From: Aeromicrobium phoceense
GTDB lineage: Bacteria > Actinomycetota > Actinomycetes > Propionibacteriales > Nocardioidaceae
Reading direction: 5' to 3'
Assembly: GCF_013868155.1 (NCBI RefSeq)
Contig: NZ_JACEOG010000001.1
Coordinates: 310,001-374,000 of the forward strand
Length of the DNA: 64,000 nt
The position numbers and the translations under genes were made by a program. This document shows, one piece after another, positions 36,528-44,282 of this stretch. The notes beneath the pieces were generated by a model that searched no databases, was not told the DNA's origin, and saw nothing but the letters and a program-made list of their open reading frames with translations. Within the stretch, counting starts at the first letter, position 1. Every line of letters starts with the position of its first letter.

Positions 36528-36856
36528 TGGACTGGACCCTCGTCGCCGACGTCCTCTCCGGCACGTTCCTGATCCTGGGCGCCTCGTTCGCGCTGGTCGC
36601 CGCCATCGGCGTGGTGCGCTTCCCCGACGTGCTCACCCGCATGCACGCGGCCACGAAGCCCCAGACCTTCGGGCTGCTGCTCATCCTGGCCGGGCTGGCC
36701 CTGCGGATCGAGAGTCTGGGCGATCTCACCCTCGTCGCGGTCGTGGCGCTGTTCCAGCTGCTGACCGCCCCGGTGTCGGCGCACATGGTCGGACGTGCCG
36801 CCTTCCGGGCCGATCAGGTCGACCGCGAGGCCCTGGTCGTCGACGAGGGCGATTGA
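36527..36856 (+). CDS. mrpG: Mrp antiporter subunit G
   Basis: This 109-residue subunit has three membrane helices and the family motif VVRFPDVLTRMHAATKPQTFG. LFQLLTAPVSAHMVGRAAF follows. It is the last gene of the operon A(B)-C-D-E-F-G, so all subunits known to be needed are present. No clear terminator follows; the next gene begins 38 bp later from its own promoter. Confidence 0.95.
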   Translation: MDWTLVADVLSGTFLILGASFALVAAIGVVRFPDVLTRMHAATKPQTFGLLLILAGLALRIESLGDLTLVAVVALFQLLTAPVSAHMVGRAAFRADQVDREALVVDEGD

Positions 36857-36882
36857 CGCTGGGCAGCGGCCCTTCCGACCCC

Positions 36883-36888
36883 TAGAGT
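36883..36888 (+). promoter_or_regulatory. -10 element for leaderless PF04020-type gene
   Basis: TAGAGT ends 6 nt before ATG 36895 and no Shine-Dalgarno sequence is present. It lies 26 bp after the mrpG stop, which would make the next gene an independent unit. Confidence 0.45.
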
Positions 36889-36894
36889 GCGGGC

Positions 36895-37290
36895 ATGATC
36901 CGATTGCTCATCCGCGCGGCCATCAACCTCGTTTCCGCTGCCGTCGGCGTGCTGGTCGCCAATGCCGTGCTGGACGACCTCGAGGTCACCGCCTCGGGCT
37001 TCATCATCACCGTCGTGATCTTCGCCCTGGCCCAGGCGATCCTGTCGCCGTTCATCCTCGTCGTCGTGAAGCGCAATGCCGAGGCCTTCCTCGGCGGCGT
37101 GGGCATCGTCTCCACGCTCGTGGCGCTGTGGATCGCCAGCCTCTTCGGCGACGCCCTCACCATCTCGGGCCTCAGCACCTGGCTCATCGCCGCTGTGATC
37201 GTGTGGCTCGCCGCCGCGCTGGCGTCGTTCCTGCTGCCGTTCATCCTGCTCAAGGCCGGGGTGGAGAACGCCCGCGACCGCAGGGCCTGA
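36895..37290 (+). CDS. Four-helix membrane protein, superfamily IV holin-like (PF04020 type)
   Basis: This 131-residue membrane protein has four hydrophobic segments (about residues 7-25, 33-57, 65-85 and 97-122). The pattern N-A-x-L-x-x-L, FIITVVIFALAQAILSPF and LSTWLIAAVIVWLAA resembles the small proteins called mycobacterial 4-TMS phage holins. They are common in ordinary bacterial chromosomes, and nothing here suggests a phage. The function is unknown. It converges on xth with 3 bp between stops. Confidence 0.8.
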   Translation: MIRLLIRAAINLVSAAVGVLVANAVLDDLEVTASGFIITVVIFALAQAILSPFILVVVKRNAEAFLGGVGIVSTLVALWIASLFGDALTISGLSTWLIAAVIVWLAAALASFLLPFILLKAGVENARDRRA

Positions 37291-37293
37291 GGC

Positions 37294-38082
37294 TCAGTCG
37301 GCGAGGTCGACCACGACGGGTGCGTGATCGCTGGCGCCCTTGCCCTTGCGCTCCTCGCGGTCGATGAACGCACCCTCAACGCGCGCGGCCAGGGCCGGCG
37401 ACCCGAGCACGAAGTCGATCCGCATGCCCTTCTTCTTCGGGAAGCTCAGCTGCGTGTAGTCCCAGTACGTGTAGACGCCCGGGCCGGGGGTGTGCGGCCG
37501 GACCACGTCGGCATAGCCGGTGTCGACGATCGCCGCGAACGCGGCGCGCTCGGCGGGCGACACGTGGGTGCGCCCCTCGAAGACGGCCATGTCCCACACG
37601 TCGTCGTCCTGCGGCGCGATGTTCCAGTCGCCCGTCAGCGCGATCTGGGCGTCGGGGTCCTTGGCCAGCCACGCCTCGCCGGAGGCGCGCAGCCGCGCCA
37701 GCCAGTCGAGCTTGTAGGCGTAGTGGGCGTGGTCGAGGTCGCGCCCGTTGGGCACGTACAGGCTCCACATCCGCACGCCACCGCACGTGGCGCCGATGGC
37801 GCGCGGCTCGAGCAGGTCCTCGAACATCGGCTGGTCGACGCCGAACGAGCGCTCGACGTCCTCCAGGCCGACGCGCGAGATGATCGCGACGCCGTTCCAC
37901 TGGTTGACGCCGACGTGCGCGTACTCGTAGCCCAGCGCACTCAGCTCGAGGGCCGGGAACTGGTCCTCACGGCACTTCGTCTCCTGGATCGCCAGGACGT
38001 CGACGTCATGGCGTTCGAGCCAGCTGACGACGCGACCGATGCGGCTGCGGACGGAGTTGACGTTCCACGTCGCGATCCGCAT
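37294..38082 (-). CDS. xth: Exodeoxyribonuclease III / AP endonuclease
   Basis: This 262-residue enzyme of the EEP fold cuts DNA at abasic sites and trims 3' ends in base excision repair. The catalytic landmarks are ATWNVNSVRSR (Asn7), IQETKCREDQFP (Glu34), LYVPNG, TGDWNIAPQDDDVWD (Asp and Asn), a MRIDFVLGSP pattern and the final SDHAPVVVDL (Asp-His). The length is typical. It ends the operon zincin-pirin-tmsA-tmsB-xth and shares one base with the tmsB stop (TGATG). Linking a repair enzyme to lipid methylation may be simple co-transcription. Confidence 0.95.
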   Translation of the reverse strand: MRIATWNVNSVRSRIGRVVSWLERHDVDVLAIQETKCREDQFPALELSALGYEYAHVGVNQWNGVAIISRVGLEDVERSFGVDQPMFEDLLEPRAIGATCGGVRMWSLYVPNGRDLDHAHYAYKLDWLARLRASGEAWLAKDPDAQIALTGDWNIAPQDDDVWDMAVFEGRTHVSPAERAAFAAIVDTGYADVVRPHTPGPGVYTYWDYTQLSFPKKKGMRIDFVLGSPALAARVEGAFIDREERKGKGASDHAPVVVDLAD

Positions 38083-39368
38083 CAGAAGTCGACTCGCAGG
38101 GGGTAGGAGGAGTTTCCGTCGGCGGGGGTGTTCACGCCCAGGACGTGGGTCAACTGGATCTCGTTCCTCTCGAAGGCCAACCTCGATCCTGCCATGTAGA
38201 GACCCCACACCTTGGCCCGGCCCGGGGTGACCTCGTCGAGCGCCTCGTCCCAGTGATCCACCAGGTTCTGGCACCACGCCTTGAGCGTCAGCGCGTAGTG
38301 GTCGCGCAGGTCCTCCAGGTGGCGCACCTCGAATCCGGCGTCCTGCATCGCCGTGACGATGGTGCCCGCTCCCGTCAGCTCGCCGTCGGGGAACACGTAC
38401 CGGTCGATGAACTGCCCCGCGTTGGCCGGGCCCGTGTTGTCGCGGCGCGTGATGCAGTGGTTGAGCATGCGGCCGTCGACCTTGACCCTGCTGCGGGCGA
38501 AGTCGAAGTAGGCGGCGTAGTTCCTCACGCCGATGTGCTCGGTGAGGCCGATCGAGCTGATGGCGTCGAACCCGGTCTCGGTGACGTCGCGGTAGTCGCT
38601 GTGGCGCACCTCGGCCAGGCCGGACAGGCCCTCGCGCTCGATCGCGGCCCCCGCCCAGGCGGCCTGCTCGCGCGAGAGCGTGACGCCGAGCGCGCGGACG
38701 CCGTAGTGCTGGGCGGCGTGGCGGACCATGCCGCCCCAGCCGCAGCCCAGGTCGAGCAGGCGGTCGCCGGCCTTGAGGTCGAGCTTGCGGCAGATCAGGT
38801 CGTACTTCTCGCTCTGGGCCTCCTCCAGACTGGCATCGGCCTTCGGGAACACCGCGCACGTGTAGGTCATCGACGGACCGAGCACCAGCTCGTAGAAGCG
38901 GTTCGAGACGTCGTAGTGGTGCTCGATGGCCTCGGCGTCGCGCGTCTTGGAGTGCCGCAGCCCCTCGAGGGCCCGGCGCCACTTCGGCAGGTGCTCCTCC
39001 GTGGGCGGCGTGGGCGGCTTGAGGTTCCCCAGGCCGAGGCTGCGGACGATCCGCACCATCTCCGGTGCGCTCGGCACCCGGAACCGCAGGCGGCTCATGA
39101 GCGCGACCATGATGTCGTAGGGATCGCCGGGATGGACGCCGTCGATCTCGAGGTCACCCGAGACGTAGGCGCGGGCGAACCCGAGGTCGCCCGGGGCGGT
39201 CATGAGGTAGGCCAGCCCTCGCTCGTTCAGCAGGCGCAGGCGCAGGAGGGAGTCCTCGGGGCCCAGCGAGCTGCCGTCGAACGCCTCGAACCGGATCGGC
39301 ATGCCATCACGCAGCAGCCGGTCGAATGCCTGAGCGATCGTGAGTCGCGTCTCGGATGCGATGCTCAT
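38082..39368 (-). CDS. tmsB: Phospholipid methyltransferase for 10-methyl fatty acid synthesis (TmsB/UfaA1-like)
   Basis: This 428-residue SAM-dependent enzyme belongs to the cyclopropane-fatty-acid synthase family. Its landmarks are EAIEHHYDVSNRFYELVLG (residues 147-165), the SAM loop RLLDLGCGWGG (203-213) and GLTEHIGVRNYAAYF. Close relatives in mycobacteria and Corynebacteriales (BfaB/TmsB) add a methylene group at C10 of oleoyl phospholipids. The adjacent FAD enzyme then reduces this to the 10-methyl (tuberculostearic) product. The pairing with tmsA, with a 4-nt overlap, is the main reason for the name. A plain cyclopropane synthase is the alternative. Confidence 0.85.
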   Translation of the reverse strand: MSIASETRLTIAQAFDRLLRDGMPIRFEAFDGSSLGPEDSLLRLRLLNERGLAYLMTAPGDLGFARAYVSGDLEIDGVHPGDPYDIMVALMSRLRFRVPSAPEMVRIVRSLGLGNLKPPTPPTEEHLPKWRRALEGLRHSKTRDAEAIEHHYDVSNRFYELVLGPSMTYTCAVFPKADASLEEAQSEKYDLICRKLDLKAGDRLLDLGCGWGGMVRHAAQHYGVRALGVTLSREQAAWAGAAIEREGLSGLAEVRHSDYRDVTETGFDAISSIGLTEHIGVRNYAAYFDFARSRVKVDGRMLNHCITRRDNTGPANAGQFIDRYVFPDGELTGAGTIVTAMQDAGFEVRHLEDLRDHYALTLKAWCQNLVDHWDEALDEVTPGRAKVWGLYMAGSRLAFERNEIQLTHVLGVNTPADGNSSYPLRVDF

Positions 39369-40723
39369 GAGTTCCTCACCGCCTTGTCGTACAGAGTGTG
39401 GAGTCGGGCCTGCGGGTCGTACTGGTCGCGCACGCGGTCGAGGCCCGCGGTGTCGTAGAGGGAGTCGAAGGTCTGCCGGTCGTAGAACGCCTCGGAGTAC
39501 AGCGACTTGTGGCCGCCGAGCCGGTGCACCTCGGCCTCGACGCGGCGGTTGACCGTGCCGGGCGCGGTGCCGGCCGGGACGACGACCGTGCCCCAGAAGC
39601 CGACGTTCACGTAGACCTCGCCGGGCGCCAGCGGGTAGGTGGGCCAGGCGCGGCGGGTGCGCAGCGGGCACAGCCAGACGGGACGCATCCCGACCTCGCG
39701 GTCGAACCACGTCAGGAAGTCGTCGAGCCGCTCGAGCGGGACCTCGATGTCCTGGATGACGCGCTCGCGGCCGGGGACGGCCCTGACCTTGTCGAGCAGT
39801 CGGCTGATGCCCACCTTCGAGTCGAGCCCGACGATGCGGTGGTAGACGTCGCTGCGGCGCCAGCGGCGCGGCCAGACCCGGCGGACGAGCGGGTGCTGCG
39901 CACCGAACGCGCCCGAGCACCAGAACCAGTCGGTGTCCCAGCGCCACAGGTAGTCGTGGATCGTGAGGACGTCGTCGGCGCGCTCGCGGATCGAGCGGTA
40001 GAAGACGTCCTGGCCGGTGTAGTCACTGGTGGCCCCGGCGCCGTCGGTGAACTGCGCCAGCGTCAGGTAGACCTCGTCGGGCGTGAACGCGGTGCCGTCG
40101 ACCGCATCGACCGCCACGCCGTCCCACGTGCCCGCGTCGGCGATCTCGGCGATGGCCTTGGCGGCGTCGACGACGGACGCGAACCGGACGTGCCGCAGCC
40201 GCACCTGGGCGGGGGCGGGCTCCAGGGCGATCCGCAGCCGCACCGCGTAGCCGAGGCTGCCGTAGGAGTTGGGGAACGCGGCGAACAGCTCTGCGTGCTC
40301 GTTGTCGGGCGTGGCCGTGACGATCTCGCCCGAGCCGGTGAGGACGTCCATCTCGAGCACCGCCTCGTGGGGCAGGCCCAGCCGCAGCGACGTGGACTCG
40401 ATGCCCAGCCCGGTGACCGCTCCGCCGAGGGTGATGGTGCGCAGCTGTGGCACCACCGTGGGCATCAGGCCGTGGGCCAGCGTCTCGTCGACGAGGCGCT
40501 CGTAGGTGCACATGCCCTGGACGTCGACGGTGTGGGCCACCGGGTCGATCGCGATGACGCCGTCGAGGCCCGACACGTCGAGGCCCGGACCGTCGGGACG
40601 CGAGCGCGGCCGGAAGAGGTTCGACGTGCGCTTCGCGAGGCGGACCGGCTGGTCGGGCGGGATCGCGTCCCACGAGGCGCGGAGTGCGGCGACGGCGTTC
40701 GCGTGCTTCGTCCACCCTCGCAT
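39365..40723 (-). CDS. tmsA: FAD-dependent reductase of 10-methyl fatty acid synthesis (TmsA/BfaA-like)
   Basis: This 452-residue FAD-binding oxidoreductase has a PCMH/BBE-type N-terminal domain, with AIDPVAHTVDVQGMCTYE, VVPQLRTITLGGAVTGLGIES and AFPNSYGSLGYAVRL. The C-terminal half has WDTDWFWCSGAF. No His-linked flavin motif is obvious. In mycobacteria this enzyme, next to the methyltransferase, uses NADPH to reduce the 10-methylene intermediate to the 10-methyl branch. The ATG at 40723 has no ribosome binding site. A TAGCCT hexamer formed by the stop codon of the pirin gene ends 6 nt upstream, so tmsA may have its own leaderless mRNA within the operon. Confidence 0.85.
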   Translation of the reverse strand: MRGWTKHANAVAALRASWDAIPPDQPVRLAKRTSNLFRPRSRPDGPGLDVSGLDGVIAIDPVAHTVDVQGMCTYERLVDETLAHGLMPTVVPQLRTITLGGAVTGLGIESTSLRLGLPHEAVLEMDVLTGSGEIVTATPDNEHAELFAAFPNSYGSLGYAVRLRIALEPAPAQVRLRHVRFASVVDAAKAIAEIADAGTWDGVAVDAVDGTAFTPDEVYLTLAQFTDGAGATSDYTGQDVFYRSIRERADDVLTIHDYLWRWDTDWFWCSGAFGAQHPLVRRVWPRRWRRSDVYHRIVGLDSKVGISRLLDKVRAVPGRERVIQDIEVPLERLDDFLTWFDREVGMRPVWLCPLRTRRAWPTYPLAPGEVYVNVGFWGTVVVPAGTAPGTVNRRVEAEVHRLGGHKSLYSEAFYDRQTFDSLYDTAGLDRVRDQYDPQARLHTLYDKAVRNS

Positions 40724-40729
40724 GCAAGC

Positions 40730-40735
40730 AGGCTA
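40730..40735 (-). promoter_or_regulatory. Stop-embedded -10 element before tmsA
   Basis: On the minus strand the pirin stop codon TAG (40733-40735) continues as TAGCCT. The hexamer ends 6 nt before the tmsA ATG, so 9 nt lie between the two genes. There is no Shine-Dalgarno sequence. Confidence 0.4.
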
Positions 40736-41398
40736 GCGCTGCGGACCGACGAGCCGCCAGACCAAGATCTCGGCGCCCTCCCCGGCGAGTCGGAGCGTCG
40801 TCGCGCCGTCGACACGCAGCTCGTCACCGGACTCGAGGAGGGTGCCGTCGACCGTGGCCGGGCCACGGGCGACGTGCAGCAGCGCGCCGTCGGCGACGAC
40901 GACCTCGATCGGGTCCTCGGCGGGACGCGCCACGAGCAGCCGGGCGTCGGCGTGGACGGGCACGGTCTCGTGCAGTCCCGGGCCGTCGGGGACCTGCACC
41001 TGCGCATACTCGGGAGCGTCCCAGTTGCGGCTGCGCAGCATCATCTGGACGAACCGCAGCGGCGCGGAGTCGCTCGCGTTGCGCTCGGCATGGGTGACGC
41101 CCGAGCCCGCGCTGAGCCGCTGGGCCAGGCCCGGGGCGACCTCGCCGCGCTGTCCCGTGGAGTCCTCGTGGGCGAGCACCCCGTCGAGGACCCACGTGAC
41201 GATGTCGGCGTCGGCGTGGTGGTGCTCGTCGTAGCCGGCGCCCGGCGCGAGCCGCTCCTCGTTGATCGCGACGATCGGGCCGAAGGCGACGTTCGCGGCG
41301 TCGTAGTGCCTGCCGTAGGAGAACGAGTGGAGCGTCTCGGTGCCGTCGGCGACGGTGCGGTAGCGCTCGGCGGCCCGCCGGACGACGCGCTCAGGCAT
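40733..41398 (-). CDS. Pirin family protein
   Basis: This 221-residue bicupin has the pirin metal site: EHHHADADIVTWVLDG (His59-61) and GSGVTHAERN (His103, Glu105). A second cupin half follows, with a C-terminal VWRLVGPQR. Bacterial pirins include quercetin dioxygenase-like enzymes and redox-sensing regulators; the role here is unknown. It starts 8 nt before the zincin gene ends, and 9 bp separate it from tmsA. Confidence 0.92.
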   Translation of the reverse strand: MPERVVRRAAERYRTVADGTETLHSFSYGRHYDAANVAFGPIVAINEERLAPGAGYDEHHHADADIVTWVLDGVLAHEDSTGQRGEVAPGLAQRLSAGSGVTHAERNASDSAPLRFVQMMLRSRNWDAPEYAQVQVPDGPGLHETVPVHADARLLVARPAEDPIEVVVADGALLHVARGPATVDGTLLESGDELRVDGATTLRLAGEGAEILVWRLVGPQR

Positions 41399-41741
41399 AG
41401 CCGAGCTCGTGCAGGCGGGCGTCGTCGATGCCGAAGAAGTGCGCGATCTCGTGGACCACGGTGATGCGGACCTCCTCGACCACGTCCTCCTCCGTGTCGC
41501 AGATCGCGAGCGTGGGGTGGCGGTAGACGAAGATGCGGTCGGGAACGACGCCCGCGTACGTGGAGTCGCGCTCGGTCAGCGGGATGCCGTCGTAGAGGCC
41601 CAGCAGGTGGGGGTCGTGCGGCGGCGCGTCGTCCTCGATGAACAGCACCACGTTGTCGAGCAGGTCGGCCAGCTCGGCCGGCACCTCGGCCAGCGCGGCG
41701 GTCACCAGCTGCTCGAACCGGTCCGCGTCGAGGTCGATCAC
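41391..41741 (-). CDS. Small metallopeptidase-like (zincin) protein, DUF1025 type
   Basis: This 116-residue protein carries VVHEIAHFFGIDDARL, with His97, Glu98 and His101 as a HExxH zinc site and an Asp shortly after as possible third ligand. NVVLFIEDDAPP and GLYDGIPLTERD are conserved landmarks of this minimal zincin family. Proteolytic activity has not been generally shown. It is the first gene of the five-gene operon, and the ATG at 41741 is the only plausible start. The upstream 137 bp hold a palindrome and then tRNA-Glu. Confidence 0.92.
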   Translation of the reverse strand: MIDLDADRFEQLVTAALAEVPAELADLLDNVVLFIEDDAPPHDPHLLGLYDGIPLTERDSTYAGVVPDRIFVYRHPTLAICDTEEDVVEEVRITVVHEIAHFFGIDDARLHELGYA

Positions 41742-41776
41742 GCCCCGAGTCTAGGGGCGCCCCCGCAGCGCTGGCA

Positions 41777-41824
41777 GTGACGTTCGCGGGGGCGACACGC
41801 CGGTGTGAGCCCCTGAAACGTCAC
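41777..41824. repeat. 48-bp imperfect palindrome upstream of tRNA-Glu
   Basis: Outer arms gtgacgtt (41777-41784) and aacgtcac (41817-41824) match perfectly. A 4-bp second stem (gggg/cccc) and an inner acac/gtgt hairpin with loop gccg lie inside. It is in the gap between the zincin gene and tRNA-Glu. It could be a dispersed palindromic repeat or a DNA/RNA hairpin between divergent units. Confidence 0.55.
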
Positions 41825-41858
41825 GCCCACCGCGTCGGACCGGGGCGACGGGTTGCCC

Positions 41859-41864
41859 TATGCT
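41859..41864 (+). promoter_or_regulatory. -10 element of tRNA-Glu
   Basis: TATGCT lies 14 nt before the tRNA-Glu gene; tcggac (41835-41840), 18 bp upstream, could serve as -35. Confidence 0.5.
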
Positions 41865-41878
41865 GGTCTGGTTGTCCG

Positions 41879-41951
41879 GCCCCCTTCGTCTAGCGGCCTA
41901 GGACGCCGCCCTTTCAAGGCGGTAGCGCGGGTTCGAATCCCGTAGGGGGTA
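41879..41951 (+). tRNA. tRNA-Glu (anticodon UUC)
   Basis: The acceptor stem gccccct pairs with agggggt (one G-U). The anticodon stem gccgc... closes loop cTTTCaa, and the T-arm is gcggg-ttcgaat-cccgt. The discriminator is A and the CCA end is not encoded. The total is 73 nt. Confidence 0.98.
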
Positions 41952-41986
41952 CTTCCGACGCACCGTCCCCGACCCGATCTGCCGCC

Positions 41987-42598
41987 ATGCCTTCACGCAC
42001 CTTGCCTCCCGCTGCGCCCGCGGAAGAGGAGTCCCCCCGCCTGCACTGGGCCGCCATGACCTTCACGATCCTCGTGATGATCGGCGCCGCCGTCGTCGGG
42101 CTCACCGCGGACGACCACTTCACCCGGCTGACGATGGCCGCGAGCGTCGTCGGGTGCATCGCCCTGTGGCAGACCTTGCGCGACCCGGTGGTGCTGACGG
42201 GCCTCACGATCGTGATCCTGGGTGCCGTCCTGGGCTGGGGCCTGGACTTCTACGACCGCATCTGGTGGTACGACGACTTCGCGCACTTCACCTTCTCGCT
42301 CGTGAGCACGATGGGGATCGCCCGGCTCGTCCTGCACCGCTACCGTGCCGACACGGCCGCGCTGCTGCTGGTCGCGCTGTGGCTGTCGTGGCTCGGCATC
42401 GGCTCGCTGTGGGAGATCGGCGAGTGGGCCTCGGACCAGCTGCAGTCGACCCACCACTCGCGCGGCTACGCCGACACGATGCTCGACATGATCCTCAACT
42501 CCACCGGGTCGGCGCTCGGCATCGCGATCTACTGGCGCTGGCTGCGCACCCCGGCCGACGTCGTGAGCGTCACCGCCCCGGAGCCCCAGCCGCGCTAG
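41987..42598 (+). CDS. DUF2238-like integral membrane protein
   Basis: This 203-residue protein has about five or six hydrophobic segments. It has conserved acidic and aromatic pieces typical of the YjdF/DUF2238 family: DRIWWYDDFAHFTFSL, SLWEIGEWASDQ and RGYADTMLDMILNSTGSALG. The function is unknown. The Asp-His pairs facing the membrane hint at metal or proton binding. It starts 35 bp after tRNA-Glu. Its TAG stop begins the hexamer TAGGTT, which may be the -10 of the next gene. Confidence 0.85.
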   Translation: MPSRTLPPAAPAEEESPRLHWAAMTFTILVMIGAAVVGLTADDHFTRLTMAASVVGCIALWQTLRDPVVLTGLTIVILGAVLGWGLDFYDRIWWYDDFAHFTFSLVSTMGIARLVLHRYRADTAALLLVALWLSWLGIGSLWEIGEWASDQLQSTHHSRGYADTMLDMILNSTGSALGIAIYWRWLRTPADVVSVTAPEPQPR

Positions 42599-42632
42599 GT
42601 TCGAGGGGACCCGACCTGCGGAAGGCCCGACC

Positions 42633-43106
42633 ATGAGCTTCGACACTCCCCGCGGAACCCGCGGCAGGAAGAGCACGAGCAACCCCGTCGTCCGTTTGGT
42701 CAACCGGTTCATGGTGCGCCGGGCTCGGCGATCGGGGTCCGCGAAGCTCGGCCCGATGAGGATCCTTGCGCTGACCACGGTCGGCGCGAAGAGCGGCGAG
42801 AGGCGCGAGGTGCCCGTCGCGTGGTTCCCGGGTGGCGACGGCTCGTGGCTCGTCGTGGCCTCGGCGAACGGTGCCGCCAGGAACCCCGCGTGGTACCACA
42901 ACATCGCCGCGCACCCGGATGACGTGACGATCGAGATCGGCGACCGGCGGATCGCGGTCGCGGCCGAGCAGCTGCACGGGCAGGACCGCGCCGACGCCCT
43001 GGCCTCGATCATCTCCTCGGCGCCGAACTTCGCCTCGTACAACGACAAGACGGATCGCGAGATCCCCGTCATCCGGCTCACCGAGCGCCCCGCCCGGCAG
43101 GACTGA
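42633..43106 (+). CDS. F420H2-dependent quinone/nitro-reductase family protein (Ddn-like)
   Basis: This 157-residue split-barrel protein of the Ddn family starts with a basic amphipathic helix (VVRLVNRFMVRRARRSG) that probably touches the membrane. LALTTVGAKSGERREVPVAWF, VVASANGAARNPAWYHNIAAHPD and IEIGDRRIAVAAEQL follow. Mycobacterial relatives reduce quinones or nitroimidazoles with deazaflavin F420, so F420 use is likely in this organism. A GGAAGG site precedes the ATG. It converges on acuI with 16 bp between stops. Confidence 0.92.
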   Translation: MSFDTPRGTRGRKSTSNPVVRLVNRFMVRRARRSGSAKLGPMRILALTTVGAKSGERREVPVAWFPGGDGSWLVVASANGAARNPAWYHNIAAHPDDVTIEIGDRRIAVAAEQLHGQDRADALASIISSAPNFASYNDKTDREIPVIRLTERPARQD

Positions 43107-43122
43107 GGCGCTCGGCGAGGCG

Positions 43123-44112
43123 TCAGGCGCCGGCGGCGTCGATCACGTAGCGGCCGCGCACCTGGCCCGCGAGGATCTTCTCGCTGAGCTCGGGCAGGTC
43201 GGTGAACGCGGCGTCGACGGCCACCTCACGCAGGTCGTCCGCCGTGAAGAGCTCGTCGAGGCGCGCCCAGGCCTGGGCCCGAGCCTCCGGCGTGGCGTGG
43301 ACGCTGTCGACGCCCAGCAGCGCGACGTTGCGCAGGATGAACGGCATCACCGTGGCGGGCAGCCCGTGACCGCCGGCCAGGCCGCACGCGGCCACCGACC
43401 CGCCGTACGAGATCTGCGACAGCACGTTCGCCAGCGTCGTGCCGCCGACGCTGTCGACCGCGGCGGCCCAGCGCTCCTTCGCGAGCGGGCGCGGCTCGCC
43501 CGAGAGCTCGTCGCGCGCGATGATCTGCGCGGCGCCCAGGCTCGTCAGGTACGGGTGCTCGCTGTCCTTGCCGGTGGCCGCGTGGACCTCGTACCCGAGG
43601 CGGGACAGGATCGACACCGCGAAGCTGCCGACGCCGCCGGTCGCGCCGGTGACCAGAACCGGACCGTCCTCGGGCTTCACGCCGGCCGCCTCGAGCCGCA
43701 GCACGCACAGCATGGCCGTCAGGCCGCCCGTGCCGACGGCCATCGCGCCCCACGGCCCGAGCCGCTCGGGCGCCGCCACGACCGACTCCGCCTCGACGCG
43801 CTGGTACTGCGAGTAGCCGCCCGGGCGGGTCTCTGACAGCTCGGCGCCGGTCAGCACGACCTGGTCGCCCTCGGCGAATCCACCGCCGGCCTCGACGACC
43901 TCGCCGGCCAGGTCGATGCCGCACGTCAGCGGAAACGTCCGGACGACGCCCGGCTTGCCGAGCATCGCCAGGCCGTCCTTGTAGTTGAGCGACGAGTGGG
44001 TGACCCGCACGAGCAGGTCGCCCTCGCCGAGGTCGTCCCGGCTCAGCGTCACGAGCTCGGCGGGCTGCTTCGGCGCGGTGACCTGGTAGGCCTGGAAGGT
44101 GGTCTCGGGCAT
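43123..44112 (-). CDS. Acrylyl-CoA reductase-like MDR oxidoreductase (YhdH/AcuI)
   Basis: This 329-residue enzyme of the YhdH/AcuI branch uses NADPH and no zinc, and known members reduce acryloyl-CoA to propionyl-CoA. Landmarks are SSLNYKDGLAMLGKPGVVR, PLTCGIDLAGEVV, VLVTGATGGVGSFAVSIL, LGAAQIIARDEL and AVDSVGGTTLANVLSQI. The ATG at 44112 has AGGAG about 8 nt upstream; a longer open frame was rejected. It is divergent from the antiporter gene. Confidence 0.93.
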   Translation of the reverse strand: MPETTFQAYQVTAPKQPAELVTLSRDDLGEGDLLVRVTHSSLNYKDGLAMLGKPGVVRTFPLTCGIDLAGEVVEAGGGFAEGDQVVLTGAELSETRPGGYSQYQRVEAESVVAAPERLGPWGAMAVGTGGLTAMLCVLRLEAAGVKPEDGPVLVTGATGGVGSFAVSILSRLGYEVHAATGKDSEHPYLTSLGAAQIIARDELSGEPRPLAKERWAAAVDSVGGTTLANVLSQISYGGSVAACGLAGGHGLPATVMPFILRNVALLGVDSVHATPEARAQAWARLDELFTADDLREVAVDAAFTDLPELSEKILAGQVRGRYVIDAAGA

Positions 44113-44282
44113 CGGGATGTCTCCTGGGGCGAACGACGGCGTGGACGGTGAGGACGGAACTGCTTCCCGTCCCACACTGGCAGGCTCGCGGCGTCCTCGC
44201 GCAGTGGGCTCGGTTCCTGGCCGCCGCCGGTCCATGATGAGTGCACGCTGCTCGGGCGCAGCGCTCACCGACGGAGGTCCCC

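Noticed and set aside
36895-37290. The holin-like protein as evidence of a prophage
   Set aside because: There is no integrase, terminase, capsid or lysin gene nearby. This membrane family is common in normal chromosomes.
44241-44282. Antiporter start at GTG 44241
   Set aside because: It lacks a ribosome binding site, whereas ATG 44283 has GGAGG at good spacing and a normal family N-terminus.
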